In this document: positions 47,443 to 58,099 of the stretch, one piece after another
Position numbering within the stretch: position 1 is the stretch's first letter
Layout of the letters: every line of letters starts with the position of its first letter
Source of the DNA: Diadophis punctatus similis
Taxonomy: Eukaryota; Chordata; Lepidosauria; Squamata; Dipsadidae
Direction: 5' to 3'
Assembly (NCBI GenBank): GCA_023053685.1
Contig: JALIGW010000003.1
Location: 139,714,626 to 139,778,625 of the forward strand
Length of the DNA: 64,000 nucleotides
Program-made: the position numbers and the translations under genes
The notes under the pieces: generated by a model
Told to the model about the DNA's origin: nothing
What the model saw: the letters and a program-made list of their open reading frames with translations, nothing else
Databases searched by the model: none

Positions 47443-48229
47443 CAGTGATGGCAAACCTATGGCCCGTGTGCCACAGGTGGCACACGGAACCATATCTGAG
47501 GGCATGCGAAGCATTGCCCTATGTCAGCTCCAGCGTGCATGAGCATGCTGGCCAGCTGATTTTCGGCCTTCTTTTCGGCTGTTTTCGCTCTCCCCAGGCT
47601 TCAGGAAAGCCTCCTGAAGCATGGGGATGGGGAAAACAGGCCAACGGGCCAACCGGAAGTTCACTTTTGTGTGTCACCCCCAGCCTCCTTTTCGCTGTCA
47701 GAGGTCTTCCAGAACTTATTCTGCTTTGGACAGTTGCAGCCAGGCCTCCCACACCTCGGCCCATTTCTTCTGCAGCCGGCAAGGCCTCTGCAGCCGATAA
47801 CAGAACTCCAGATCGATCCAGAGCTCTGTTATCGGCTAGAGAGGCCTTCAGGAAAGCCTTGTCAGCTGCAGAAGAAATGGGCCGAGGTGTGCGAGGCCTT
47901 GTTGCAACTATCTGAAGGTAAGTAGTAGGACAGTTCCATTTCCGTTTCCTTTCCGAACTTTCAGTTGGCCCGTTGGGCCATTTTTCGCCATCCCCAGGCT
48001 TCAGGAGGCTTTCCTAAACCCTGGGGGGAGCGAAAAACAGCCCAACGGGCCTACCGGAAGTCCAGAGGCTTCAGTGAGGCCTGTGCGCGTGCATGGGGGG
48101 GCAGCGCGGGGGTTGTGCACATGCGCAGGGGGGAGGGCATTGCATTATGGGTGTGGGCACACGCACACGCACTATCATGTGCGCACACACCCTTTTGGCA
48201 CCCAAGCCAAAAACGGTTTGCCATCAGTG
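47443..48229. mobile_element. hAT element (CAGTGATGGCGAACC family), long copy
   Basis: Ends CAGTGATGGCAAACCTATGG and GGTTTGCCATCAGTG. No matching octamers: CR1 tail to the left, a Tc1/pogo-like MITE to the right. Two inverted CCCCAGGCTTCAGGA / CCGGAAG cassettes, and GATAACAGAACTCC / GGAGTTCTGTTATC-like arms in the middle (about 47797-47835). The 191-codon frame is a GC artefact. Confidence 0.8.
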
Positions 48230-48584
48230 ACCGTTCAAAGTTGCAACAGTACTGGAAAAAGTGACTTATGACCATTTTTCAGAGTTACAACTTTTGCAGC
48301 ATCCCCAGGATCTTGTGATCCAAATTCAAATGCTTGGCAACTGGTTCATATTTATGATGGTTGCAATGTCCCAGGGTCATGTGATCACCTTTTACAACTT
48401 TCTGACAAGCAGAATCAATGGGGAAAACTAACTGTTGTTAGTTGTTACTAACTTAACAACTGCAGTGGTTCATTTAACAACTGTGGCAAGAAATGGAGCA
48501 AAAAAATCACTTAACTAATGTCTCACTTCACAACAGAAATTTTTGGGCTCAATTGTGGTCGTAAGTCAAGGACTGCCTGTACTT
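48230..48584. mobile_element. Tc1/pogo-like MITE
   Basis: ACCGTTCAAAGTTGCAACAG through TTTGGGCTCAATTGTGGTCG and GTCAAGGACTGCCTGTAC. Right end complete, left end abutting the hAT element. Confidence 0.75.
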
Positions 48585-50105
48585 GAGTTATTCATTTGGA
48601 AAACTGCCATATGGGAAATAATATTTCAAGGTATATTAATCTGAAGACAAACATAGCAATGTACCCAAAAGTCATGCTACAGGGAAGCTTAAAAAAACAG
48701 GCTTTTTTTCCTTCCTAACACACACACAAAGCATTTTTGATGAACCTAGTTTTAAAATCAAAATAATCTCACCATTATTTTGCATCCTTTTGTTGAAGAA
48801 GGTGAGAAGTCCACATGCATAAAATAATTGATTGTAGATCTGGGAACATCTAGGCTTGTAGATTAATGTGCTAGGTTGAAAAGTATTTGTTTTATAGCAG
48901 GGAATTTTTATATTGTGAGTGGTTGCATCAAGCATATATCTACATGTATCATACAATTTATAGCTGGTTTTGCATCAGCATCCTATATTCTACAGTGACC
49001 CAAACTTTTGTGATGTTATGGCATGCTGTCTTTGCAATTACATTAGTTATATTTATGGTGCCATAAAGCAAATTATAGTTTGCATTCTACGTACAAGGCC
49101 AACCCAGTAATACACTAAAATATTTTTATAACCAGATGGAAATAGATTAATACAATGGGAAAGTTGTTTGTTCAATGTGATGAATGCCTTCTATCATATT
49201 GTGGAAATACTTGGCAAGCACCAGATGAAGGGGAAATATATATATTAACAATAGCAAGAATCCATCAAAAAAATGTTCCTCTACATTTTGGGAGTGTGAG
49301 TGATCTTTGAAGGAATACATTGATCCTTCAATGTCTGTGTTTATTCTTTGACAAGCCAATCAACTTGCTTGAGAAATATATCTGTATTAACAGTCATTTG
49401 AAACGGGTTATAAAAAGCGCATAACCAGGGGAGGACAATATTTCAGACAACAATGCCAAGAACTGTTGGCATCCTACGATTTTCATATCATCGAAACTTT
49501 TCCACACTTTTTGGATGTACATCCCTGGTATCTAATGAAGTAACAGCATTAGCTACTGGTATTTGCACAGGGAGAGAACTAAAAAGCAGGGGATAGAAAC
49601 AATATCCAGTAACAAAAATAAGTAATAATTCAACAGCAAGCACCGAGGGAACATACACAAAATTAGTTCTCTTGCATTTCTCCATTGTGGCCTCTTGCCT
49701 GGGGATCTTTGTTCCAATTGATATCTGCCAGGTCCTATGATTACAGGCCTTAAGGGAACCCTAAAAATTGGTCTCTTTGCCTTGGCTTAGAACTCCAGTT
49801 GACACAACTGTAGGCATGTCCCTGTCTGAATGTTAACTGTTGGCTTTACATACAGATAGACATAGATACAGATATAAATTTGCTATTTTCTGATTTTGAA
49901 TTTTGAGGGATAGTCATGCTCTCTTGGACTGGGTAATGCCAGTAAAAAAAAAGGGTGGGGTTTCAATTGTATGGTGGTAGCCACCATCAGGCTTCCCAGG
50001 CAGGAAACAGACCAGATGAGTTAATTCTATTTTATGGTAAGACTTCCATTAACAGAATCTTGTAAATCTGAGAGTACAAAACCCCTGCTGTCTCTTTTAC
50101 AGTCT
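48585..50105. other. About 1.5 kb without recognisable features
   Basis: AT-rich. Nothing beyond short CA/AT runs. Confidence 0.45.
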
Positions 50106-50420
50106 GATAGCTTAGGGCAGGGGTGTCAAACTCAAGGCCCACGGGCTGAATCAGGCCCGCGGAGTGCTTAGATCTGGCCCGTGGGGCCACCCTGAAACAG
50201 CAAAGGACCAGCCTGCGGTGCCTCTGCCAGCAAAAACTTAGTTTTCGGCTGGGCCCCACGCAGTCCCCCCCCCCCACGAGCTCTGTTTTCGCTGGCAGAG
50301 GGCTGCAGGAGGTCATCGTGGCTGAAAATGGGGCCCGATGTTTGTTTTACTAGCCCTCTGCCAGCGAAAACGGAGGGCTAGCAAAACAAACTAAAAGCAA
50401 AACAAAACAAAAAGAGGAAT

Positions 50421-50659
50421 ATCAATAGCACTTAGACTTATATACCACTTCACAGTGCTTCATAGCCCTCTCTAAATGGTTTACAGAGTCAGCATATTGC
50501 CCCCAACAATCTGTGTCCTCATTTTACCCACCTCTGAAGGATGGAAGGCTGAGTTAACCTTGAGCCGGTGAGAATTGAACTGCCGAATTGCTGGCAGCCG
50601 GCAGTCAGCAGAAGTAGCCTGCAGTACTGCATTCTAACCACTGCGCCACCATGGCTCTT
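50421..50659 (-). mobile_element. Sauria-type SINE nested in a hAT element
   Basis: Minus orientation with the CTTAGACTTATATACC tail and GCGCCACCATGGCTC head. AAGAGGAAT on the left and AAGGGGAAT on the right are a probable target duplication with one change. Confidence 0.9.
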
Positions 50660-50779
50660 AAGGGGAATGTTTCCCCTTTTCCATTTGAGCATCCAAGAAG
50701 GAATAGGAAGGGAGAAAGGGAAAGAGGAAAGACAAAGAAAAAGATGGGAAGATGGGAAGAGAGGAAAAGAGGAAGGTAA

Positions 50780-50850
50780 AGGAAGGAAGGAAGGAAGGAA
50801 GGAAGGAAGGAAGGAAGGAAGGAAGGAAGGAAGGAAGGAAGGAAGGAAGG
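50780..50850. repeat. (GGAA)n microsatellite
   Basis: About 17 GGAA units within the hAT element. GGAA arrays are ETS-type binding arrays in other genomes; here this is only a motif match. Confidence 0.95.
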
Positions 50851-51220
50851 TCCTGCCTTAGCACTTGGCCCCCAGCAGCCCTGCTGCCCTTTCGCCATCC
50901 CCTTGTCTTCTCCTCCTGACCTCTTCTGGTGCCCACAGGTGCCCCCGACACGAGTGATGTCAAGTTTACCACTCCCACCCCGACCACGCCCACCTGGCAC
51001 CTTGAGGTCAAACACAATCCTGATGTGGCCCTCAATGAAATTAAGTTTGACACCCCTGGTTTAAGGAGATTCCTTTCTAAGTTTATTTCTCTGTTCATTA
51101 TGCAGTTGTGGGCTTCCCACCACTTATCTAATCGTTTCTAGCTGCAGCATGCTCCAGCTGATTCCCACCTATCATTATACATACAGGCAGTTTTGACCCC
51201 TTCCCTCCAGACACCCATTT

Positions 51221-51386
51221 CTAGGCCCCCAAGCTAAAGTGAAGCTTTTACAAATTGTTTGGCCAGCATCGTTTTTTGCATTTTTAACCAAGGATCTAGC
51301 ATTGGATAGCCTATTGTGTTATATGAGATGGCAAAAGATGATTTAGGTATCTCTGGAAGAATGGTTGAGTAGATTCAGCAGGGGTC
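51221..51386. repeat. 166-bp duplicated segment, copy 1
   Basis: CTAGGCCCCCAAGCTAAAGT to AGCAGGGGTC. Six differences in 166 bases from 53218-53383. A palindromic hAT arm (about 51380-51455, GGAATTCTGGGAGGTGAAGT) follows. Confidence 0.88.
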
Positions 51387-51455
51387 ACCTCAGCCATGGC
51401 TGAGGAATTCTGGGAGGTGAAGTCCACAACTCTTAAAGTTGCCAAGTTTGGATCC

Positions 51456-52705
51456 CATACAGCCACAATTACATCCCAGTTACATTTATTTAATAGATGT
51501 CCTAATAGTTTCTTTTGTAAATGAAGCCAACAGTATATGAGCTGTGGAACAATCAGCTGGGCAGATTCCAGTAGTAGTGAGAATGTGAGGATTCATTTAA
51601 ATAACCATGAGCACAGATGCCAATTAAGAAATATACCATAGAAAAAGATACATTAGTCTAAGAGTTCAGTGATAGAACCCATATTTTGCATATAAAGGGT
51701 GGTGGTAATGCTTGTTATCTTCATTTAAGAATGTAAAACATGATGTTGAAGATGGCTATCTGAGACTGGTGAAGCTACTGATAATTTAAGTAGTGAATGG
51801 GTAGCTCCAGGGTGGATCAAGGACTCCATATGTAACAGAACCATATCATCCATAGATCTTTCCCATGTATGAATAACTAGGAGGAGGAAGCAGAGGAAGT
51901 TCAGGAGAAAACAGGTTGTTCCCTGTTGTCTTGTTCACATGCAGCCCTAAACAAATTCTAGTCTTTGGGATCTTCATATGAGGAACTGCATCTGAGATTA
52001 TAATCCTTACATTGACTCATACAGTTGTGTGAATGAGCTCAATATATGGGGCTCTCCAATTCAGACTGCTGAATACAAGAATCAAAAAACCCATTTATGG
52101 GCATATCTTGCTCCCGTTAAAACCGCATACTTAACTGAGTCAGGGCAGAAGAAGATCATTGTGTTCTGGGCACATGAGTCAATACCAAACAGATTAAACG
52201 TAGCAGATTGTGATGAGATGGGCAGTCAACAAATTTAATAAAATAAAAACATAAAAACATAAATAAATGTAACCTCAAACAGAGACAATCATGAACAGGT
52301 TAAACGAATTCCATCCAGGCTTTTGGGCTGTGGGAACACTTGCAGCCAACCAATGATTCCTTTTGCATCAGTTGTCCTCCCAGAAACTGTGCCCAAGTGA
52401 TGGAGCAACTGAAATTGCAAACCCTTCTGTTATAAAGAGAAGAGTGGCAGCATAGAATAGCCTTGCAAATACTAGTTGACTTTACTGGCCAAGCCATGGT
52501 CTCTTCTGCTTGACTAACCAAAGGGGAAAATATAAATGATGTTCTGAAACTTTGAGGCCCTGGGATACTAAGTACTTTCCGAACAAAATCAGGGAGGAAT
52601 TGAATCTCTGTTTCCAGAACAATATTGTTTGTTTATTCATTAAATTAAGATTAATGGCTCTGGATGGGTTGCAATTAAAGAAGGTGAGAAAAAGCAGAAA
52701 GAAAG
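51456..52705. other. No recognisable feature
   Basis: AT-rich, apparently single-copy up to the next microsatellite. Confidence 0.4.
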
Positions 52706-52709
52706 AAAA

Positions 52710-52806
52710 AGGAAGGAAGGAAGGAAGGAAGGAAGGAAGGAAGGAAGGAAGGAAGGAAGGAAGGAAGGAAGGAAGGAAGGAAGGAAGGAAGGAAGGAAGG
52801 AAGGAA
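52710..52806. repeat. (GGAA)n microsatellite
   Basis: About 24 units of GGAA. The Lys/Glu/Gly/Arg and Leu/Pro/Ser/Phe frames here are artefacts. Confidence 0.95.
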
Positions 52807-53039
52807 ATCATGAGTATCCAGAAAGCAAACATATAAACAAAAATAAACCCATCCCACAAGCACTCAACAGTTACCCTGTCCCAAAGCTTGAGAACAGAGG
52901 TCCCAATAGCTTCCTGAACATCACCAGGTGGGAAACATCTGAATCTCCGAGTCAATTAGTGTGACTGTATTATTAGAACCACCATCATTGAGTTTTGATT
53001 TTTAGTGACTAACCAGGTTAAGCATATTTGTTAAGTAAT

Positions 53040-53217
53040 ATGTTCAGAGCTTATGTTCAGTAATTAGTTCAGTCTAATTATGCACTGGAGACAAATTCCT
53101 TGTGTGTCCAATCACACTTGGCCAATAAAGAATATTCTATTCTATTCTATTCTATTCTATTCTATTCTATTCTATTCTATTCTATTCTATTCTATTCTAT
53201 TCTATTCTATTCTATTC
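53040..53217 (+). mobile_element. Snake CR1-type LINE 3' end with (ATTCT)n tail
   Basis: GACAAATTCCTTGTGTGTCC, AATCACACTTGGCCAATAAA and GAATATTCTATTC lead into about 80 bp of ATTCT units. On the other strand this is the AATAG pentamer associated with snake CR1 LINEs. Confidence 0.8.
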
Positions 53218-53383
53218 CTAGGCCTCCAAGCTAAAGTGAAGCTTTTACAAATTGTTTGGCCAGCATCGTTTTTTGCATTTTTAACCAAGGATCTAGCATT
53301 GGATAGCCTATTCTGTTATATGAGATGGCAACAGACGATTTAGGTATCTCTGGAAAAATGGTTGAGTAGATACAGCAGGGGTC
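53218..53383. repeat. 166-bp duplicated segment, copy 2
   Basis: Begins at the end of the (ATTCT)n tail and is 160/166 identical to 51221-51386, in the same orientation. Confidence 0.88.
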
Positions 53384-53409
53384 TAGGTTGCCATCTCCCA
53401 CATATTAAT

Positions 53410-53640
53410 GTCTGTGGAGATTCTGAATTATCCAGGTCATCGTTGTCTAAAAAGTATTCCCCACCCCCCCAAAAAAAAGATAACTGGATTTTCTTGATTT
53501 TTTTCCCTTTGAAAACATTCCGTTTTTCATCCAAGAACTGAACTGAAGAAGCTTCTTGGATGAGAAGGAAAATGTTATCAAAGGAAAAATCCAAGAAAGT
53601 CCAGTTGCCTTTTGGAAGAAAGCACCTTTAGGTCCCACTT
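53410..53640. repeat. Palindromic retroposon-like repeat, copy 3
   Basis: CTGTGGAGATTCTGAATTAT opens it. The arms meet at AAGAACTGAACTGAAGAAGC, then TTGGATGAGAAGG and AAAGTCCAGTTGCC, closing with GCACCTTTAGG. Same layout as 145-405 and 20815-21120. Confidence 0.65.
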
Positions 53641-54339
53641 CTTAAAGACATCAATCACTGCATATGACTTCTTAGTATCTGTATTCATTTAATCCTTTCA
53701 AAAAGCCATCTTATGTAAGAGCAAAAAAAAAAAAATCAACTCAGAATCCCCCCCAGACAAACAGAAATTGAACAGGGTGTTCATTTAAGTTTATTTGCAC
53801 GTAAAGATCAAAATGATAGGCACATTCAATACAATCTAGCTCAATAAAGCCAGATTGCAGCAACAAGAGGGGAAAAACAGGAAATTAAAGAATGATTAAA
53901 ATTAGAATTGTTTTGAAAAGATGGAAAAAGAAGAGAGAGAAATAATGAGCAATGTAATTGCTTAAAGAGACTTAAACTTTCTTTAGACATTCTGAAAAAA
54001 GAACATATGGAGGGAGATGGAAATATATGGTTTGGTTGTGACCCTCTTCTCCACCCCCATATCACACTGTATTAATAGGGAGAGTGTGAAAAGAGGTTAA
54101 AAGTATAATTGACTGAGCACAGTTACATGCTCAATAGGATTGGGGGAAAGACATTTGCATCACCAAAAAGATATTTGTGTCCATATATAACAGAGGAGTC
54201 CAATACCAACCATGATGGTGAAAAAGCTGATGACATTAATACAGTCCCTGTCATCTCATACTTGTTTCCCAACTCCAAAGGCAAGCAGATAAACCCACAG
54301 GATTATAAAATAACATCATAATGTACAGAGGGATGCAAT
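53641..54339. other. No recognisable feature
   Basis: AT-rich with a poly-A run near 53725. Confidence 0.4.
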
Positions 54340-54892
54340 CAAGATCAAGTGATAATCTATAAAGCCTTAGTAAGACCACACCTAGAATACTGCATCCAGT
54401 TTTGGTCACCACACTATAAAAAAGATGTTGAGACTCTAGAAAAAGTGCAGAGAAGAGCAACCAGGATGATTAGGGGACTGGAGACTAAAACATATGAAGA
54501 ACGTGCAGGAACTGGGCATGGCTAGTCTAGTGAAGAGAAGGACCAGGGGAGACATGATAGCAGTGTTCCAATATTTGGGGGGCTGCCACAGAGAGGAGGG
54601 GGTCAAGCTATTTTCCAAGGTACCCGAAGGCTAGACAAGGAATAATGGATGGAAACTGATCAAGGAGAGATTCAATCTGGAAATAAGGAGAAATTTTCTG
54701 ACAGTGAGAACAATCAACCAATGGAACAGAAGTTGCCTTCAGAAGTTGTGGGACCTTCATCACTGGAGTCTTTCAAGAAGAGACTGGACTGACATATGTC
54801 AGAAATGGTGTAGGGCCTCCTGCTTGGGCGGGGGGGTTGGACTAGATGACCTACAAGGTCCCTTCCAACTCTGTTAATCTGTGTACCTTGTC
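54340..54892 (+). pseudogene. CR1 LINE reverse transcriptase C-terminus and 3' end
   Basis: Reads a [23 protein letters not shown] block ([14 protein letters not shown]), then a VKRRTRGDMIAVFQYLGGC-like block and RNFLTVRTINQWNR. It ends TTGGACTAGATGACCTACAA and CTCTGTTAATCTGTG. Several frameshifts. The tail matches the SINE at 34567. Confidence 0.83.
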
Positions 54893-55383
54893 ATCTATCC
54901 ATTCCCTCCTATGGGTGCCTACAGTCACATCATCACTGCTGACAACACAGGGACTTTAAGGGGAATGGAAGAAACATATCACAGCTCATTCCATGTCTCG
55001 AGAGGTTAAAATAATTCATACATTCAATGGTTGAAATGGAAAGAATGCAGTGGGTATGCCTTTTATCAATTTAGAGTGATGTGTCAGCCGAACCAAACCT
55101 AGACAAAGTGGATACCCACCATGCATTCAGATTAGACTAACGTAATGCTGTATCACAGTTAGCCAGCTGCTGTCAAAGATTTTCCCCCTTCTAATCTAAG
55201 CAGTTAATATGAGGGGGAGTTTCTTGGCTGCAAAGACACCATTCCTCTTGCATTCAAAACCCTATCAGGCGCTAACGCAATGCAATTGCACGACTGCGTT
55301 TTGCAACCAGACATTTTCCCCAATGGTTGCTGCAGCAGATTGCAGGTGCTATATTGGAGGGGGCCAAGAGGCAGAGAGAAAAT
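54893..55383. other. No recognisable feature
   Basis: Mixed composition, no repeat family identified. Confidence 0.35.
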
Positions 55384-55391
55384 GTTTAGAG

Positions 55392-55624
55392 CAGCGGTTC
55401 TCAACCTTGGGATCGTGACCCCTTTGGGGGTCGAACGACCCTTTCACAGGGGTCGGGAGACTTCGCCCGGACGCCGCCATTTGGGTTCTTTTATCCTCTG
55501 CGCATGCGGAGAACGCTTTGCGCATGCGCAAAGGGTAAAAGAACACAAATGGCAGTGGCGGGGCGGGGGTCACGGCGGGGTTGCGGCAGCGGGGCAGGGG
55601 TATTAGGAAGGTTGAGAACCACTG
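55392..55624. mobile_element. SPIN: SPIN-type hAT MITE
   Basis: Ends CAGCGGTTCTCAACCTT and AAGGTTGAGAACCACTG, exact 8-bp duplication GTTTAGAG (55384-55391, 55625-55632). The left interior GTCGAACGACCCTTTCACAG, after a GACCCCTTTGGGGGTC palindrome, is the SPIN signature. SPIN is known for horizontal spread among tetrapods, including squamates. A CTTTGCGCATGCGCAAAGG palindrome sits in the middle. Confidence 0.92.
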
Positions 55625-55849
55625 GTTTAGAGGAACTGCGAGAAAGGGTCAGGCAAGAGTTCCCACTTTGGGGGGGGGGGTCCTGTTCACAAACTCTATG
55701 AAACCACAACAATTTAAAGGGAACGGGATTGTTCCAAGTTCATAAAAATTGGTGAACAGCCAGAACTACAGTCCCAAGAGCTGACACCATGCATTCAAGG
55801 ATGGAGCTCATATTGAACTGGCACAAAGTCCTTGTGGGGGGAAAAAAAC

Positions 55850-56225
55850 CCTTGGATTTACAACCATTTGTTTAGCAACTCTTTGAACTTACAACCAGAG
55901 TGGGGGAAAAATGACTTGCAACCGGTCCATGCACTTTCAACATTCACAGCCATCCCATTGTCGTGGGATCCAAGTTTGGGCCCTTGGCAACTGGCATGCT
56001 TCCTCAACTCTGGGCTGTGTGATCACCATTTGCAACCTTCCCGGAGGGTTCTTAAAAGCCAAATCAAGGGGGAACTGGATTCACTTAACAACTGCACGAT
56101 TCACTTAACCTGAAGTGACTCACTTAACAACGATGACAAAAAAGATTGTAAAATCAGGCATACTAAACCTTGCTTAGCAATAGAAATTCTGATCCACAAT
56201 TGTGGTTGCAATGAGAACTACTTAT
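55850..56225. mobile_element. Tc1/pogo-like MITE, diverged
   Basis: TTGGATTTACAACCATTTGT through ACTTAACAACTGCACGATTC to CAATTGTGGTTGCAATGAGA. Colinear with 20427-20814 but with many changes. Confidence 0.65.
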
Positions 56226-56539
56226 ATTGCGGGGGGATGCTGGAAATGTTTTATTGTGGCTGTTATAATGTTTTTTAAAAACAGTACCATTTCTTGATCA
56301 AGCTAAACAGCTAAATACTGTAAAGTATTAGCTAAATCCCCCTCCCAGGTCCTAGCAGATAGTATGCCATTTCTCTTTCCCTTCTTCTTAAGTCCCACCT
56401 TCACTCTTGTCTTGCTTTCTACTGGCTTTTGAATTTCCAGCAGCCGAAGAATTTTGCACCAGTAATGTAAATGTGCCATTTTTGTACTGCTGGGATGGAC
56501 AAACAAAATAAAGACAGAAGATGTATTTGTAATACGCAT

Positions 56540-57050
56540 AACTTCCTAGCGGGTAGATATAGTTTATCAGTTTACCTCCGAGACCGCCTTCTCCAACATA
56601 CCTCCCTAAGACCGATTAGAACCCACAGAGTTGGTCTGTTGGTGGTCCCGTCAGCCAAACAATGCCGGCTGGCAGGCCCACAAACGAGGGCCTTCTCTGT
56701 GGCAGCACCAGCTCTCTGGAATACACTATCCCCCGAGATCCGCATTATTCCCACCCTGCCAGCCTTCAGAAAAGCATTAAAAACATGGCTTTGTCGACAG
56801 GCCTGGGGCCAATGATTTTAATACAACACCGATTATTCTTGGCCCCATGAGTGAATTATTGGGTTTTTAGATTGTGGTTTTTAAATGCTTTTAAAAGTTT
56901 TAATTTTTTACATTGTTTTAATTTTGCTTTTAAATCTTTTAACTCTTTTTTAGATTTTGTATTCAATATGCTGTGAGCCACCCAGAGTCCCTTTGGGAGT
57001 TGGGCGGCATACAAATCTATTAAATAAATAAATAAAATAAATAAATAAAT
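56540..57050 (+). pseudogene. L2 LINE C-terminus and 3' end
   Basis: The frame ending near 56815 reads YLRDRLLQHTSLRPIRTHRV, then PSAKQCRLAGPQTRAFSVAA and PALWNTLSPEIR, the L2 C-terminus. The 3' UTR holds GTGAGCCACCCAGAGTCCCT and TGGGCGGCATACAAATCTAT with AAAT tail. It is the best-preserved L2 end in the window; the body is 5' truncated. Confidence 0.88.
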
Positions 57051-57101
57051 AAAATAATGGATTTTGAACTCCTTTGCAAAAAACAAGGCCATAACTAAGA
57101 G

Positions 57102-57102
<1 letters not shown>

Positions 57103-57134
<32 letters not shown>
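57103..57134. repeat. (GCTT)n microsatellite
   Basis: Eight units of GCTT. Confidence 0.9.
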
Positions 57135-57719
57135 ATTCATACCCTGGTTTTCATTCAGGAATAAATGGTCTCTTTTCAAAATTTTCTTAACCACACCAAT
57201 CCTATTGTCATGTTGCTATCAATTATCAACTGAAAGTCCATAATTGCAGATAGAATCTTGAATCTTGAGCTCATCAATGCTGGTCTAATACCTTCACCAA
57301 CACACCGCAACTCCCTTTTGTCAGTACAAAGCTGTAACCCTTTGTACTGAGATAATGTCGTTATCTCTTAATTAATTAATCCTTGCGGAGGATTAGTAGT
57401 TGAAGTTAGTTGTTTGCATTTCAAGTTTATTTTTATATTTTTCTTTGGTTTTAATTTTAACCAATAAAAACATCTTTTAATGATAATAATAGTATGGTAC
57501 TTAGTAAGTTACTTGTACTGTTGTTTTTTTCTTTGTTGAATGGCATCACTGACTTCACACACACATTAAATGTCTCCTTTAATAGAGTTCTGGTAATTGT
57601 GAAAATCTTCCTCTCTCTTTTTTTTTAAGGAAATCACTTATATCATGTAATTTTATTTGTGCTGTTTTAACTGGACTATATTTGCAAGGGGAAATATCTT
57701 AATTATACAGAGCTCAGAG
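57135..57719. other. No recognisable feature
   Basis: AT-rich, no repeat ends. Confidence 0.35.
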
Positions 57720-57905
57720 GGTTTTTTTTAATCCCACCTTTATTATTTTATAAATAACTCCAAGCAGCAAAGATATCTAATGCTCATCCCCTCCTCCTAT
57801 TTTCTCCACAACAACCACCCTGTGAGGTAGCTGGGTTGCCAGAGAGCGATCGGTTCAAAGTCCCCCAGCCAGTTTTCCATGCTGAAAGCATTAAAGTATT
57901 CGGTT
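57720..57905 (-). repeat. Old SINE-like repeat
   Basis: CAACAACCACCCTGTGAGGT, AGCTGGGTTGCCAGAGAG and CCCAGCCAGTTTTCCATGC match, from memory, an old amniote SINE body in minus orientation. Confidence 0.45.
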
Positions 57906-57937
57906 TCCTAGTTTCTAGCCTGGTGCTTTAGCCATTC

Positions 57938-58072
57938 CAGAGGTGTCCAACCTTGGCAACTTTATGAGATGTGGACTTCAAATCCCAGAATTCCTCAGCC
58001 AGCCATGCTGGTTGAGGAATTCTGGGAATTGAAGTCCACACCTCATAAAGTTACCAAGGTTGGACACTTCTG
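57938..58072. mobile_element. Palindromic hAT-like MITE
   Basis: CAGAGGTGTCCAACCTTGGC to CAAGGTTGGACACTTCTG with arms through GTGGACTTCAAATCCCAGAA and TTCTGGGAATTGAAGTCCAC, meeting at CAGCCATGCTGG. Flanking octamers do not match. Confidence 0.78.
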
Positions 58073-58099
58073 CATTAGACCAAACTGTTGCTCTTTGCT

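Larger units (their letters stand above)
50118..51058. mobile_element. hAT element (CAGGGGTGTCAAAC family) with nested SINE and microsatellite
   Basis: Ends CAGGGGTGTCAAACTC and AAGTTTGACACCCCTG. Octamers GCTTAGGG (50110-50117) and GTTTAAGG (51059-51066) match at six of eight. It contains inverted GTTTTCGCTGGCAGAGGGCT arms, the SINE 50421-50659 and (GGAA)n at 50780-50850. Confidence 0.87.

Noticed and set aside
47340..47925. 191-codon frame, the longest in the window
   Set aside because: It crosses from a LINE 3' UTR into a hAT interior; GC content explains its length.
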